From Apostichopus japonicus (Eukaryota > Echinodermata > Holothuroidea > Aspidochirotida > Stichopodidae): a stretch of DNA of 64,000 bases. Numbering within the stretch: position 1 is the first letter of the stretch; every line of letters begins with the position of its first letter. The DNA is taken from contig NC_092582.1 in assembly GCF_037975245.1 (NCBI RefSeq), positions 10,766,001 through 10,830,000 on the forward strand, in the 5' to 3' direction. Positions 1-12,221 of the stretch are shown here, one piece after another. The notes beneath the pieces were generated by a model, which was not told the origin of the DNA, did not search any database, and saw only the letters and a list, made by a program, of their open reading frames with translations. A program made the translations under genes and the position numbers.

Positions 1-302
1 ACCGCAGAGGATTGAAAACTGAAGCCTTTCCAAAATCTCATCGATCATATTCATAGACTTACTGTTTTAGTATTCTGTGCTTAATACTCCCTTTTGAATA
101 GATATTTATTCCTCTTGAATGTTATTCAACTTTTATTAGCAGATTGAATTTGAGTTAGCAAAAATAAATGTTTCAGTTTTTGAGTCGGACTAAATTTATT
201 CCAGTCCTAGCAGCCCGACTGAACTTTATTAACATTAGGCTGAAACTTGGAAGAAAATAAATTTTATCCCACAGTGATAGGCCTAGGCCTAAATATCCAA
301 TA

Positions 303-560
303 ATGAATGTTCAGAACTTGCTGCAGTTATCCAAGAATATGGAAAATATTGTTGACCCACAGAAGAAGACCAAGCCTCAAAAATGTGTTATTTATTGGAT
401 GAAAGATCAACAAGTTAGTACAGAGTCGGTGATGGACAAAGAAAATGCAACTGAAAATGCAGTCTGCTTGATAAAGTGGAGAGGAAAGGGGCCGTATTCT
501 AGAAAAATCATCAAGATAAGTGGTTTGTTGACCTTTTTTCTGTTTCATTTCTATGTGTAA
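303..560 (+). other. Short ORF of unknown meaning inside P1
   Basis: An 85-residue open frame starting with ATG. Residues about 25-73 are hydrophilic and contain CVIYWMKDQQVS and CLIKWRGKGPYSRKII, a W/K/G-rich pattern that loosely recalls the N-terminal part of animal BEN-domain proteins. The last dozen residues are hydrophobic and look like read-through. No splice donor of good quality follows. It may be a lone exon carried in the repeat or a chance frame; there is too little to name a function. Confidence 0.15.
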
Positions 561-1528
561 TCATTTGAAACTTTCTGACAGTGGCACAATAACCAAGTTC
601 AACTTCTAATTTTCTCCTGTCTTGTGCCACGATAAACATCATATTTGCAGTTAATAAAATAAATCAAATCAAATTAAAATAAGACAAGGCTACATGTGTA
701 GTATATTTCTTGTTTAGGCCTAAACTTATAGGGTTACTACAGTTAAACTTATTCTTATGGGTGCATGGGGCAATGCCTATGTTTGGTAATTATTTGGACA
801 TTCAGTACTTGTATTTTCCTAGTTTTACCTAGTCAAACTTCACGTTCAAGTCTGACGTTTCTCTTACCGTACTACAGAGATTTTACTTACCATTGAAATA
901 GCGTTATAAAAATGCAAAACATTTAAGTGTTGGGCATGCAGGGTTTAATGTGATTACATTTCTGTTTTTCATATGTGGTTATATGCAAGGAGCTAAATTT
1001 TTCATCATTTTAATAATTATTACAGGGGGGGTAGGGCTAGTAAGGTTATATATAAACTTTGTGACATGTTGTAAGACATGTGTAAACATGCTTGCTTGCA
1101 AAAAAAGTGGGGTCTAAAGCCACCCATCTCTCCCCGCATTGCGACGTCACTGTATTATGCACTGAATATTATATATTATATTTTCCGTTTCTGGTGGGTG
1201 GTTATTGTGCCAATGTATATTTGTGCCCTATCATTATTAATTATTTCTATTTGTTTTATGTTCAGAGTACATTCACAGTATGTGTAGCAGAAACCAGTGG
1301 ACAGAGCCACAGCCACAAGAGATGAACAAACGGTTTGCATACAAGTGCACGAATGCTCCAAGATACATGAAATTGAAGAAGCTGTATTTTATTTTTGTTT
1401 TGTTTTGTTTTGTAATTTTATAGTTGTTGAATAGAAAAGGAGACTTCAGAATTCTGGTTATTCTCATTATTTGTTTGGAGAGTTTTAATCAATAACTAGG
1501 ACAACAAGCTGGCCAAATTCCTAACTCT

Positions 1529-1966
1529 CCATACTTGGAACTGATAAGCATATAAGTATTCAATAAGTATTCGAATAAGTATTCAGAAACCTGTTAAGCC
1601 TTCATAAAATAACTAATTAGCATACAAGTATTTGAATGCTAGCGAATAAGTATTCGAGTAACTATAAGTATTCATCAGAGCCGAATTATTTAAACTAGCA
1701 AATACTTATATGTAAATGAGCTAAGTATTCAAATAGCTATTCCAAATCTACTCGAATACCTATTCGAATACCTATTTGAATACCTAACAGGTATTCGAAT
1801 ACTTCACTCATTTACATATTTTGGCTCTGACGAAGGCTTATAGTAATTTGTATTAGTATTGGAATACTTATTTTGTACTGTGTGTTATATGGTAAACTTT
1901 CTGAATACTAAGGAAATCTTTGAATACTTTTTGAATACTTATCGACTATATTCGTGTTAGGTAAGG
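1529..1966. repeat. Hairpin block with TATTCGAATA palindromes (P1)
   Basis: AT-rich block bounded by CCATACTTGG and GGTAAGG. It is full of short alternating copies of AAGTATTCGAATA-type palindromes. The left half contains TCAGAGCCGAATTATT and TGTAAATGAG, and the right half holds their reverse complements (CTCATTTACATA, TTGGCTCTGA), so one strand could fold into a long hairpin. Sister blocks lie at 14872-15131 and 16309-16772. Confidence 0.7.
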
Positions 1967-1967
1967 G

Positions 1968-3777
1968 TAACTTTATTAGAAAGCAGATAATTCCCTTTGT
2001 AACGACCATTGTTTGTTACCCAGACTCGACAAAAAAACCACACACACACACCGATTGATAAAATTGTAGGTTGACAAAACCCAGACAACCAACTCTTGAT
2101 GCTGCAGGGAGAAGAGAGGACCAAGTACTCCCATTCCTGCCCATCAACACCCCCCACTTCCCCCACCACTTGAAATCCTAACCCACTAGTAAAGTGTGTT
2201 GCTGAACCTTCAAGACATACAAATAGAAAACTCAATTATGACTTTCATGAATGATCTCTAAGGGAAATTTTTCCCACAGTTTCAACTGGTAGCTTTTCTA
2301 AGGATTTACATTAGCCAAAAGACCCTGGTTTCCAAGGTCAATAATGAAACACATCTCCCAGGTGGGTAACCTTGCCCTTGGGGTCAGACATCAAAAAGAA
2401 TATTATGGGAACTTTATCGCTGAATGTCAACATTATTAGTGCACATACATGTTAGAAAGCAAACATCCCCTACCATGCCTTAATCCATATCCATAAATCT
2501 GATTTGGAGTCGGCAAGTCGCATCAAGACTAGCAATTATTCCAGTCAAACATACTTTTTCAACCGCTGTTATTTTCTTTTCATTTCATGGAGCAGGCTTT
2601 GCTATTGCGGGTGGCTTTCTGCTGTTACTCAGAGCCTAGTTTGACTCGGGAAATAGCAAACAAAAGTTTGTACAGAAGCGGAATTTTCGGGGGTGGAGAG
2701 AGTTGAGGAGAGTGTAATGACTACATATTGATACAGAAGTAGACTATGCCAATGGCAAAATCAAGTTCCGTGTAGGCTAGGAGATCTATACAATCATTCC
2801 CAAGACAATAAAAATTCCAAATTGATTATATTGTTTGGAAGCAGTTTGAAAATTTCAGATAACTTTTCTCAGAGGAGAGGGTCATAACAAAGATTAACTC
2901 AATCCATACCATTTACTTTGTGTTTCGAGTTGACTAATCTTGTCCATTTTCAACTCTAACCCCCTCCCCCCCTTACCCCATTCCCGGCTCTTTAAAAAAC
3001 AGCTTAAAAAAGGAAAGCTCTGTAACTTTCACAGGTCTCCAAAATATTCTGAAATGGAGGAGAATGAACAAACTGTAACATAACCAGAAAACATTTGGCC
3101 TCACACTGCTAAGTTTTACAAGCAATCCGACCACGTTGGACCAAGTCCAGCTAATTCTTTACCTGTATCTCACATGCTGCTACACAGTTGAGGGCTAGGA
3201 AGTACGCCTCCTCTATGGACCCACCACAGCAGACGATACATGGTTACGCAAGAATAGGATCTTGTTTTTGGGTCCAGGGGCCCTGATGATTTGATCCTTC
3301 TCTTCCTCCTCGACCACGATCTCCGTGTAGTCATAGTATAGAGATCTCACCACAAATCAAGGCATCTTGACTGATCGGCAATAGGCCACACTTTATAGTT
3401 GAGACCTGTCAAGATTCAAAGCAAAAAATTCAAAATCCTTCATATTCTATGACATCTTTGCTTTTAACGATTTGCTTTGGTCAACAACTTGCAGGAAGGG
3501 TAATGCTAGGCAAACATATTGAATATTCAAAGAACATTTAAAATCCTACATAATCTATGACATCATTGCTTTTAAGGTAGTTTTTTTTTTCTTCTTTTTC
3601 TTTTCTTTTATGTGGTCAGCAAATTTATAAAGTCAACCAGGTATTAATCAAAACAAATCGAAATGTGACAAGTCAAGCTAAAGATCTTAAAAAAAAGTGA
3701 TCAAAATCCAAGTAAAGAAAAAAGGAACCTGCTCTAAGAATCATGAAAGTAATTATAAAGGTGGATACTCACCTATT
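1968..3777. other. No gene recognised
   Basis: AT-rich sequence without a convincing ORF. It holds a short CA run (about 2039-2051), a C-rich stretch near 2960-2975, and pyrimidine-rich sequence near 3580-3610. I see no element ends or conserved domain. Confidence 0.5.
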
Positions 3778-3900
3778 TGTTCATTTTTTTTTCTTTTCTC
3801 CCAGGGAGTCTCCTACCTTGCTTAAGTCTTTTATGACTTTTTATGAGACTTCCTTTCCCTTTGTACACAATTGGTGATAAAACAAATAAATGAATTAAAC
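3778..3900 (+). mobile_element. LINE 3' end (stem-loop plus tail), 5'-truncated
   Basis: Carries the 3' signature shared with the LINEs at 10.8, 33.2, 35.6, 41.2, 43.3 and 44.3 kb: GGGAGTCTCCTACCTTG, a loop, then TATGAGACTTCC (3804-3854), followed by a short spacer and the tail AAACAAATAAATGAATTAA. No coding sequence remains upstream, so this is a severely 5'-truncated insertion of that LINE family, or a SINE that borrows its 3' end. Confidence 0.65.
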
Positions 3901-5279
3901 TCACAGCAGCGGCTGCCGAAGTGTGCACATGTTAAATGCATTTAGTACCTTGTCTGGATTTATTATTATTTTTACTATTGCTTTGGCAGACTTTTAACTT
4001 TGAACACTATCTATCAATATGTAGCAACTGCTTTGAAGTTGATGAGAAAAACATCTTTTGGCTGAGAAGCATCCAACATTGGGGTTATTCCACTCATCTC
4101 CAGAAGTTATCTGTTGATCCAAAAAAAATCCCTTAGTTCATTGTAGCCTTTTAATAAAACAGTGAGTGACTTAATTATTTAGATTACACAAAAGAAGGCA
4201 AAACTATATCAAGAAAAGAATGCAAGACAATTGATCAAGTTAGCCATTAGCTAGCATTTGAAAGCAGTAGAGAAGACCAGCATATGCAGAGAAGTCTCCT
4301 TGATAATTGAAACAAACACTGTTGTTCTATAACTCTATAAACACTACCTGGCAATTGATTGGACATTGTTTATATGTAAAGGATTAGGTGGTTAGAGAAG
4401 TCTGGTTGCGACATCCAAGGGGAGGGGTGGGTGGGGGGGGGGGAGATATAGTATGGCAAGGGAAGGCAGAACTCAGTTTTTCTCTTTAAGCCCTGGTATT
4501 TTGTTCCCCACTAGCAAGCTCTACATCAAAAAATAGGAGGAAAAGGAAAACAAATGTGTAATAAACAATGCTTGATAAAATCATAAACTAGCTTTTAAAT
4601 GTTGGAACACTCCTTTAATGCTCAGAAAATATTAAAGAGTGAATGGCTCCTTTAATATTAAGGAGTAGAAGGCTCTTTAAATGCTTATGCCATGCAACCC
4701 ACAATGCATCTCATGTCAAAAATTAACCTTCTATTCTAAAAATCATGGCTATAACCGACATATGATAAAAAAAAAATAAGATATAAAATCTTAAATTTGT
4801 CCAAAATCCATAACCATCTAAAAAAATATTTGCTTTGTCAATAGATGATAGCTGAAGGGAATCAATACAGCTTATTTATTACAACTCTAAGTGTACATAT
4901 GACCAACTAATCCCAATGCCATGGAATACTATTATGTACCAACGCCAACAACAATATGTACACAACAGTTACCTTTATCGAACACATGGACACGACCATC
5001 TTATACTACAAAAACTTGTGATAAAACTGAGGGTGCTACTGGCAAATACCACAGAATATGTACAACCTATCTAGCCTTATGCTGTCTACCAACAGAAATC
5101 ACCTACAATATAAAAATGAAATGCAAGCAAATATGAATACTTGTAATGTCTTCGTTCACATACTGAAATAATTATTCCACCTAGTACAGTAGTAGCAGGC
5201 ATATCACATAATATAACACATGCTTGGACCTAAAGATGTTTAAAAAGTAAGGAACGAACTTACCTGATTGTACCTGGTC
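3901..5279. other. No gene recognised
   Basis: AT-rich sequence with a G-rich tract (about 4418-4443). Near 4610-4680 the motif CTCCTTTAATGCT/ CTTTAATATTAAGGAG recurs in both orientations. The short open frames here show no domain signature. Confidence 0.45.
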
Positions 5280-5280
5280 T

Positions 5281-5527
5281 GCATATCCCTACACCAGTTT
5301 GAAGGGTCACATTGCAAATAAATTAATGCATATCCCTATACTAGTTTGGAGGGCTGAAACTGCAAATAAACTAGTGCATATCCCTTCACTAGTTTGGAGG
5401 GCTGAAATTGCAAATAAACTATTGCATATCCCTACACTAGTTTGGAGGGCTGAAATTGCAATTAACTAGTGCATATCCCTACACTAGTTTGGAGGGCTGA
5501 AATTGCAATTAACTAGTGCATATCTCT
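5281..5527 (+). repeat. Minisatellite, 47-48 bp unit, about five copies
   Basis: GCATATCCCT recurs at 5281, 5328, 5376, 5424 and 5471, with a variant at 5518. Each unit reads GCATATCCCTACACTAG, then TTTGGAGGGCTGAAATTGCA and an AT-rich spacer. The array ends about 230 bp before the first ORF of the LINE at 5759, so it might be that element's 5' UTR, or it may be an unrelated minisatellite. Confidence 0.85.
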
Positions 5528-5758
5528 ACATATAAATAGACCTATCAAAAAGCCCAATCCTTGAGATCAATTTTAAGTTGGTCTGACTTCATGAAGTCAA
5601 AAAATTGGATAACCAACCGTTATTGGATAAGCAACTGTCAACCTGTTAACACTGTTCCTTGAGGAGGTCTTATATTTTCTACTTTCTAATGATCTCCGAG
5701 GTTAAATAGAGTGTGGTTTTCACTACATCATTGCAAATTGTATTATTTGAGACACTAA

Positions 5759-7031
5759 TTGAGACAATATTTAGCAGAAAATTTTATTTTATTCCAATTT
5801 TGGAATACTTTTTCCGCTGGAGATCTCAGCAATGACGTCTTGCAACGTTCGTTAGCCTACAAGATTGTTAGTATGGATTCTGCGACAGTGGAGAAATTAA
5901 AGGAGTGTAGCATCAGAGTTGCCGACAGTTCATATAAAGATACTGAGATTTTGTGCGCTATCATGAATGATGTTGGTAGAGATGGAATTGCAAGTTGTGT
6001 GAAATCTTTGGGATGCTTGATTATCACATTAAAAGCAAAGGAACAAGCTGATCTTATTTTGGACAGTGGACTCCTCGTGAATGGGAATCAGTTTCTACTG
6101 GTGTCAACAGAACGTTCCTAACTGTTAGTATTCTCGGAGTACCTTCATTCATACAGGACAAAGATCTAACAGGAAAACTTTGTGAGTATGGGTGTAAAAT
6201 AAGAGGCGAATGGAAACGAAAGACCTTCCCCAGATTCCCAAATATCGAAAACGGAATACGATATGTACAGTTAGAACTACCTGAAGAACACAAGAGCTTG
6301 CCTTACGCAATTAGAATTAACGGGATTAATATGAACTTAAAGCACAATGGTCAAACTAAAGTATGCAATCTGTGTTTGGAAAGCGATCACATCAGGAGAA
6401 ACTGTCCTAACTACAAATGTAAAGTTTGCGATGTCCAAGGGCACCGGGAAGCTAATTGCCCAAAGGTCAGATGCTTTAAATGCCAAGAACTTGGACATAA
6501 AGCTTTAATTGTCCTGAGAAGTTTGAAGAGTATCGCCATGACAACACAGACCCTGGCTTTACCCTACATACACATGAAAACGAAACACAATATCAGTCTG
6601 AGGGATTAGTCACTGGGTCAGTTGAACAGGACGATCACGCTATTCAAGAAGCTAACGAGGTCAGGGCACAGAAATCCGAACAAAACACAGATTCAACAGC
6701 AAAGAAGAACAATAACGCGAACTACAGACACCCGAGTAATCCTAACCAGGAGTCAAAGAAAACCCAACAACAACAGCGAACTGAACAAAAGACGACATTG
6801 CCAACACAAAAAGTAGTAGAACAACGGAGAACACAACCGGAGACTGGATCTCAGCGGATGGAGGGGGCAAGCACACAAAGGGGAAACATCCAACCCCACA
6901 AAAGGCAAATATCCCTAGACGAAGACGGCTTTCAAACTATCAGACTAAAGAAGAAAACATTTATTCCTAATCTCAGCAGAGCGAGAAATGTCAGAACAAA
7001 GGATTCTTCAGCAGAACCTATGCAAAGATGA
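5759..7031 (+). pseudogene. LINE-A ORF1, nucleic-acid-binding protein, frameshifted
   Basis: ORF1 proteins bind the element's RNA in a ribonucleoprotein particle. The first part (5759-6121, in frame from about 5800) ends at a TAA, but the reading continues in the next frame after about 6100. The second part (6298-6530) shows three knuckles: CNLCLESDHIRRNC, CKVCDVQGHREANC and the start of a third (CFKCQELGHK), whose last cysteine lies in the next frame because of a one-base shift near 6505. The tail (to 7031) is rich in Gln, Asn, Lys and Arg. The stop overlaps the ORF2 start as ATGA (7028-7031). Confidence 0.8.
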
Positions 7032-10000
7032 TGGCGTTCATGTTATACATTTATTTATTTATAGCGATGCAAGCTGCAAAATACCTTGAAACAGGGGAGG
7101 AAGCTATCGCATGCAATTACTACGATATTGTTTCATACAACAAGATGTCTAGCGAACACATATTGTCGTTATTCCACCATAATAGTCGAAGCCTTAACAA
7201 AAACTTAGACAACATAACTACATTTACGTCTCTATTGAAGGAGGATTTCTCTGTCATTGGATGTACCGAAACCTGGCTTACTGCAGATATATCCCCCCTA
7301 ATCCATATCAATAACTATACGCTTGTTGAAAGGCATCGTCCTGAAAGGGGAGGTGGCGGTCTTTGTTTATTTGTTAACAACGATTTAAATTTCAAACTCA
7401 GAAACCATATAAGCATTTTCAATGATTCTGTCAATGTTCATAGAGGTTGACATAACATCAGCAATGAAAAATTATACCATAGGCGTAATTTATAGGCCTC
7501 CAAAAAGTTCACTGCATATTTTTCTGACACACGTAAACAAAATTTTAACCCAACTCCCGAATGAACGACATAGTGCGTACATTATGGGGGATTATAATAT
7601 TGATCTTGCTGACAATATTAAATCTGCTGACTTTTTAAACTTACTATATGCCAGTGGATTTTGTCCTACTATTACCAAACCTACCTGTGTGGGTTGCACG
7701 TCTGCAACTCTTTTAGATAATGTTATAACCTATGATGACTGCAAACTAATAACTGGTATCTTTGTAACCGATCTCAGTGACCATCATCCATTATTTCTCC
7801 AAACTGCCATACACAAAAGTAGGCAAAGGGGCCCTATGTATGTGAGGAACTACTGCAAAACAAATGTACAGAATTTCTTCTCAACAATCCGAGATGCTTC
7901 TTGGGAAAATGTTTCATCCCAAACTGATGCAAACATTGCCTATTCTATGTTTTATAACAATTTCAATGCCATATATAATCAATGCTTTCCTGAGCAATGC
8001 GTCACCAAATCTAAGAGACGTCGAAAGAGACACCTGTGGATTACTGCAGGTATTCTAGTTTCTATCAAAAGAAAAGATAAGCTATTTAAAAGACATATTA
8101 AGAACCTGTCTGGTGTAAATAAAACTATTTATTCTCAATATCGCAATAAGCTCAATCATGTTGTCAAATTTTCTAGAAAATTATATTTCAACAATAAATT
8201 TGATAATGCGAGGAGTAACCCAAAAGGCGCATGTGATACCATTAACCAACTACTCCATAAAGGTCGTAAACAATCATCGTATCCCTCTTTTTCAAGGATG
8301 GTGACAAAGAGATTAACACCGACCATGACATTGCTAATAAATTTAAGGACTTTTTCGTCAATCTGGGGCCATCACTGGCAAGTAAAATCAACCACAAACG
8401 TAAATCACAGGAATCTGTGAACATTGATGTTAACACTCATTCCATGTTTTCTCATCCTGTCAGTGAGGAGGAGTTGTTAAAAACAGCAGCCTCTTGCATG
8501 AAACCCGATAAAGCAGCTGGATACGATGATTTTAAGCCTGGTATTGTAAGACAAGTTATCCTATTTATTACCAAACCATTCACCCAAATTTGTAATTTGT
8601 CGTTCAATACCGGTATTTTTCCTGATATGCTAAAAATTGCCAAGGTCATCCCTGTCTTTAAGAAAGGGGATTCAGAAAACTTTGAAAATTATCGACCTAC
8701 ATCACTATTATCATGTTTTTCCAAAATAGTTGAAAGGCTTATGTATAATCATATTTTTAACTTTATTTCAAAATATAACAATTTATGCCAGGAACAGTAT
8801 GGATTCCATCCTGAACACTCCACTGAGCTAACACTAGCTGATGCCATTGACAATTTGTATAGTACTCTTGACAAGAATAGTACCTGTGTCGGGGTTTTCC
8901 TGGACCTCTCAAAGGCATTTGACACAATAGACCACACAATTCTGCTGAATAAATTACACCGTTACAGCATAAGAGGAACCCCTCTTAATTGGATCGACAG
9001 TTACTTAGCAAACCGCTACCAATATACATCCTACAAAAATGCTCATTCCCAACCGGAGAGAATTCAATGTGGTGTGCCACAAGGCTCTATACTTGGTCAA
9101 TTGCTTTTTATCCTATAAGTTAATGACATTACCAATGTTTCTGATAAAGTTAAAGTTGTTTTGTTTGCTGACGACACAAATATCTTCTTCGTATCACAAT
9201 CGAGAACTTTATTTCATATTGAAGTATCAACTGAGTTAGACAAGTTCAGCGACTGGTTCGCTGGCAACAAATTATCATTGAATATTGATAAAACAAACTA
9301 TATAGTTTTTAATACTTCTAAAATTTTACATGGAATGCTGATATTACTATGGGTAGTAAAAGACTACAACAAGTCAATAGTACTAGATTTTTAGGCGTAT
9401 ATATATAGATCATTAACTTAAATGGTGTGACCACATTACAACTGTCTGTAAAAAAGTTGCAAAAAACACCGGTGTTTTAGCTAAGCCTACGCATTATCTG
9501 CCACAACACATATTAAAGATTCTCTATCAGACATTAGTCCAGCCACATATTACGTATTATTGTAACATATGGTCTGGTACTAGATATACCAATCTGAATC
9601 CCATTTGTATTACACAGAAGACAGCAGTCTGCCATATAACACATGCCAAACCCCGGGACCACACAAATCCTCTTTTTGTAGATAGATAGATAGAAAATTT
9701 ATTGTCCATTTCAGAAAAACAGAAAACGGAAATTATTTCCTGTCGACAGTAAACATAAAACAATAGTGAATACAAACATAAACATACAATAAGTAAACTA
9801 TAAGTGAACAGCTACGAGAATAAAACTAAATAGGCAGAACCAGAACAGTAACAGGGGCAGCACAGAGGGCGGCAAGTGATAGATCACACAGTGGCCAGAT
9901 CGCTTTACACGTGAGTTAAATAAGTGTGTTGCCTCAGGTAAGAAAGAATTACGGAACCTGGACGTTTTTGTATTGGGCACCTGTAATCGTATCCCGGATC

Positions 10001-10715
10001 TGTTGAAAATGATATGTCTGTGAAAAGGGTGTGTGTGATCTTCTTTTATATTTTTTAGTTTCTTTAACAGACTCTCTTCGTATATAGTTGAGAGTGACGG
10101 AAGACTTGAACCAATACAGCGTTCAGCTAACTTCCGAACACGTTCCAGCTCTGCCCTGTACTTCTTCGGCATACTACCAAAGAAACATATAATACTGGAC
10201 GAAATGACACTTTGGATGATTGACTGGTAGAATAATTTCATGATGGTATAATTAACTCTGCATTGTTTTAATTTTCTAAGGAAATAAAGTCGTTGGCAGG
10301 CTTTACCCTTAACAGCCTTTGTGTGAACATTCCAATTAAGTTTATTATCAATATACGTTCCCAGGTACTTGTAGCTTTCTACCCTCTCAACTACTTTGCC
10401 ATTAAGCGTTCTAAGTTGTTAAAAGCTGATGACATTATTAGGGTTAACCTTGCTACATTTGCTTATAAGGCATGGAATGGACTGTTACCAAATGCTTTTA
10501 ATGACTACTTAATATGTAACAGTGATATTCATCATTACAATACCAGATCTTCAGGCAATGCACATTATAACAGGTATAATTCTACAATGGGGATGTTATC
10601 ACTAAGGGCACGTACAATCAAAACATGGAATTCTCTATCAGACAATATTACAAATAAACCTTCTGCAAAATCATTCAGAAGAAACTTTATTCAAAAAATT
10701 ATTGCATCTTATTAA
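7028..10715 (+). pseudogene. LINE-A ORF2, endonuclease and reverse transcriptase, broken
   Basis: The endonuclease part runs from 7028 to about 7850: NSRSLNKN, CTETWL, GVIYRPP, MGDYNIDL and the catalytic SDHHPLF are visible, with a frameshift near 7425. A second frameshift lies near 8285. The reverse transcriptase (about 8460-9300) shows KVIPVFKKGD, FLDLSKAFDTIDH, GVPQGSILG, then an in-frame TAA at 9116, and after it the polymerase core LFADDTNIFF. The thumb/C-terminal part is degraded from 9390 and interrupted by the nested LINE. It resumes at about 10403 with a readable end (HHYNTRSSGNAHY, TIKTWNSL) and stops at 10715. It is not functional. Confidence 0.9.
9678..10402 (-). mobile_element. 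Second LINE fragment nested in LINE-A
   Basis: Minus-strand 3' part of a different LINE. The open frame 10241-9798, which extends upstream in the same frame to about 10400, reads as the region after the RT core: SYKYLGTYIDNKLNW, then FFGSMPKKYRAELERVRKLA, then HPFHRHIIFNRSGIRLQVP. The element's 3' end at the left carries a tetranucleotide tail (TAGA/TCTA repeats at about 9680-9693). On both sides LINE-A coding sequence is continuous, so this inserted into LINE-A. It is 5'-truncated, as is usual for LINE insertion. Confidence 0.85.
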
Positions 10716-10770
10716 TTAAACATGTTCATTTTTTCTTATATATTTTGTTTTCTTTTTCCTTTTCTTTACA

Positions 10771-10869
10771 GGGAGTCCTCTACATTGTTAAGCCATCTGA
10801 AGGTTTTTAGAGGACTTCCTATCACATTGAATATATTCACGTGATAAACAAATCAAATCAAATCAAATT
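10771..10869 (+). other. LINE-A 3' stem-loop and AAATC tail
   Basis: GGGAGTCCTCTACATTG pairs with TAGAGGACTTCCT across a loop containing TTAAGCCATC. The tail AAATCAAATCAAATC follows. Equivalent stem-loops end all other copies of this family in the window. In related LINEs, such structures are bound by the reverse transcriptase to start copying; that role is inferred here. Confidence 0.75.
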
Positions 10870-10870
10870 T

Positions 10871-11191
10871 GTGAATAGGACTGCATAATGCAATTTTAGT
10901 CTAGTATGTTAATTATTTAATGATGTCTATTTTCCTCAAGATGAGCTTCATTCTCAAAAGTTATACCTGTACTTACATTTTATGCCTTTGTTTGCTAGCT
11001 GGGTCATCTACTTGGTTATTTTTCAGTGGAACGGGTGTCACTTAACTGTTTCTTCTCCTCTTTACTGCTTGCATGTGTTCCTCTCATTCCTAAATTTGTC
11101 CATCAACTTCATCCTCCAGTAATCCTGTTTCAAAAGGAATTATAAATAATATTGAATGCTCTATGTTCACATATTGGGTAATCACCAATCA
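10871..11191. other. No gene recognised
   Basis: AT-rich spacer between LINE-A and the solo LTR; no ORF or repeat that I recognise. Confidence 0.5.
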
Positions 11192-11197
11192 CAATAA

Positions 11198-12215
11198 TGT
11201 AGCGCCCCCAATGGGGTTTTAACTTGCCGAGCGGCCGTGGGTTCGATAGGGCCGCTGTCGGCCACCCTATGTCAGGATGAATGTGGGGCAACTACAAGTT
11301 GAGACAACCTGAACCAATAAAAACACGAACAAATAAATTGCTTTTTAAGCTTCTAATACATTTAATACAAAAACCTTTGCCTTCTCCACTTGGGCAGGTG
11401 TCTATAAAAACCAAATTAAATAATACATGAGGTCAATGCAGTGACCTCCAAAAATAAGGTAGTAAGGTGATAAATTAGGACCAATATTCAGTTAATAACA
11501 TACAAATCCACATAAATTCCAGCTTATAATTTACATAAATGATAACGATACGTACCTGCGAAGTCCGTGGCCAAACGTATTATTACGAGTCCTAAATTTA
11601 CAATACGTACGCTTTGCCTCGGGGAAAATTCAACCCGAATTAAAGTCACCCCCGCGCCACAAACATAAGAATAACCCCGTAGGTTGCGGCGATAATATCG
11701 ACCGTGTTCCCAACCTTTTAGTAAATTTAGATGTTATAATTTAAAGGGATTCTGACAAACGGGGAAATACGCCCACAATTTTATAAGAAATAGGACTCGG
11801 ACTTGCCTAAACTATAAAAGAACATTTAACTTACTTAACGAACTGACCAACGGACCTCACTAGGCAGCAGCAAACACCAAAATATGGAACACACTCTTAG
11901 AACCCAAAATAGCAAGTGCCCTACCTTAACACAAAAACTGAATTGAAACATTGGAACTTCGCGTGGCTCGAACATTCCACATAGCTACGGAGGGACCAGA
12001 CTATTGTCACGACAGCTGGACAGCTGAAAGGGAGACGGAAACAAAAGGTATAAATTAGCATATGAAACTACAACAATTCACTTTACATATAAAAAGATAT
12101 TAGATAAAACAGACCCCCAGAGAACAATAAAACAATACACGCTAACAGGACAACTAGACCAGTAGTAATGCCACCTATGTACGGAGGCGTTTACGTGACG
12201 CTCCCCTGGGCGTCA
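11198..12215. mobile_element. Solo LTR, 1,018 bp, with CAATAA target duplication
   Basis: The segment begins TGTAGCGCCCCC and ends CTGGGCGTCA, i.e. the TG...CA ends of retroviral-type LTRs, and is flanked by the same six bases CAATAA (11192-11197 and 12216-12221). Its ends are imperfect inverted repeats. It has CG-containing motifs unlike the surroundings and no ORF. No primer-binding site or coding region adjoins it, so it is best read as a solo LTR left by recombination. Family (Gypsy, BEL or other) is unknown. A TIR element with similar ends is the alternative. Confidence 0.6.
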
Positions 12216-12221
12216 CAATAA

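Larger units (their letters stand above)
1..1967. mobile_element. Hairpin-forming element, long version (copy P1)
   Basis: The first 147 bp and the stretch 1486-1967 match 16118-16772 closely, so they are two parts of one interspersed repeat. The stretch in between (about 148-1485) is missing from the other copy, so P1 either carries an insertion or is the fuller version. The right end is GTTAGGTAAGGG; the left end probably lies outside the window, because copy P3 starts about 40 bp further left with CCCTTACAC. I see no transposase. It could be a non-autonomous DNA transposon with CCTTAC inverted ends; the superfamily is unknown. Confidence 0.55.
5759..10870 (+). mobile_element. Near-complete CR1/Jockey-type LINE (LINE-A), decayed
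   Basis: This is a non-LTR retrotransposon with the full order of parts: ORF1 with CCHC zinc knuckles, ORF2 with AP endonuclease and reverse transcriptase, a C-terminal region, then a 3' stem-loop and a tail of AAATC repeats. Such elements copy themselves by nicking the target and reverse-transcribing their RNA in place. Here it is dead: ORF1 has at least two frameshifts, ORF2 at least two frameshifts and an in-frame TAA (9116-9118), and another LINE fragment splits the C-terminal part (9678-10402). The RT resembles the minus-strand LINE-B copies at 33-35 and 41-42 kb, so all belong to one family. The exact clade (CR1, L2, Daphne or Jockey) cannot be fixed by eye. Confidence 0.9.

Noticed and set aside
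600-690. LINE 3' tail (AAATAAATCAAATC)
   Set aside because: Tail-like sequence is present, but the stem-loop is missing, so a LINE end cannot be supported.
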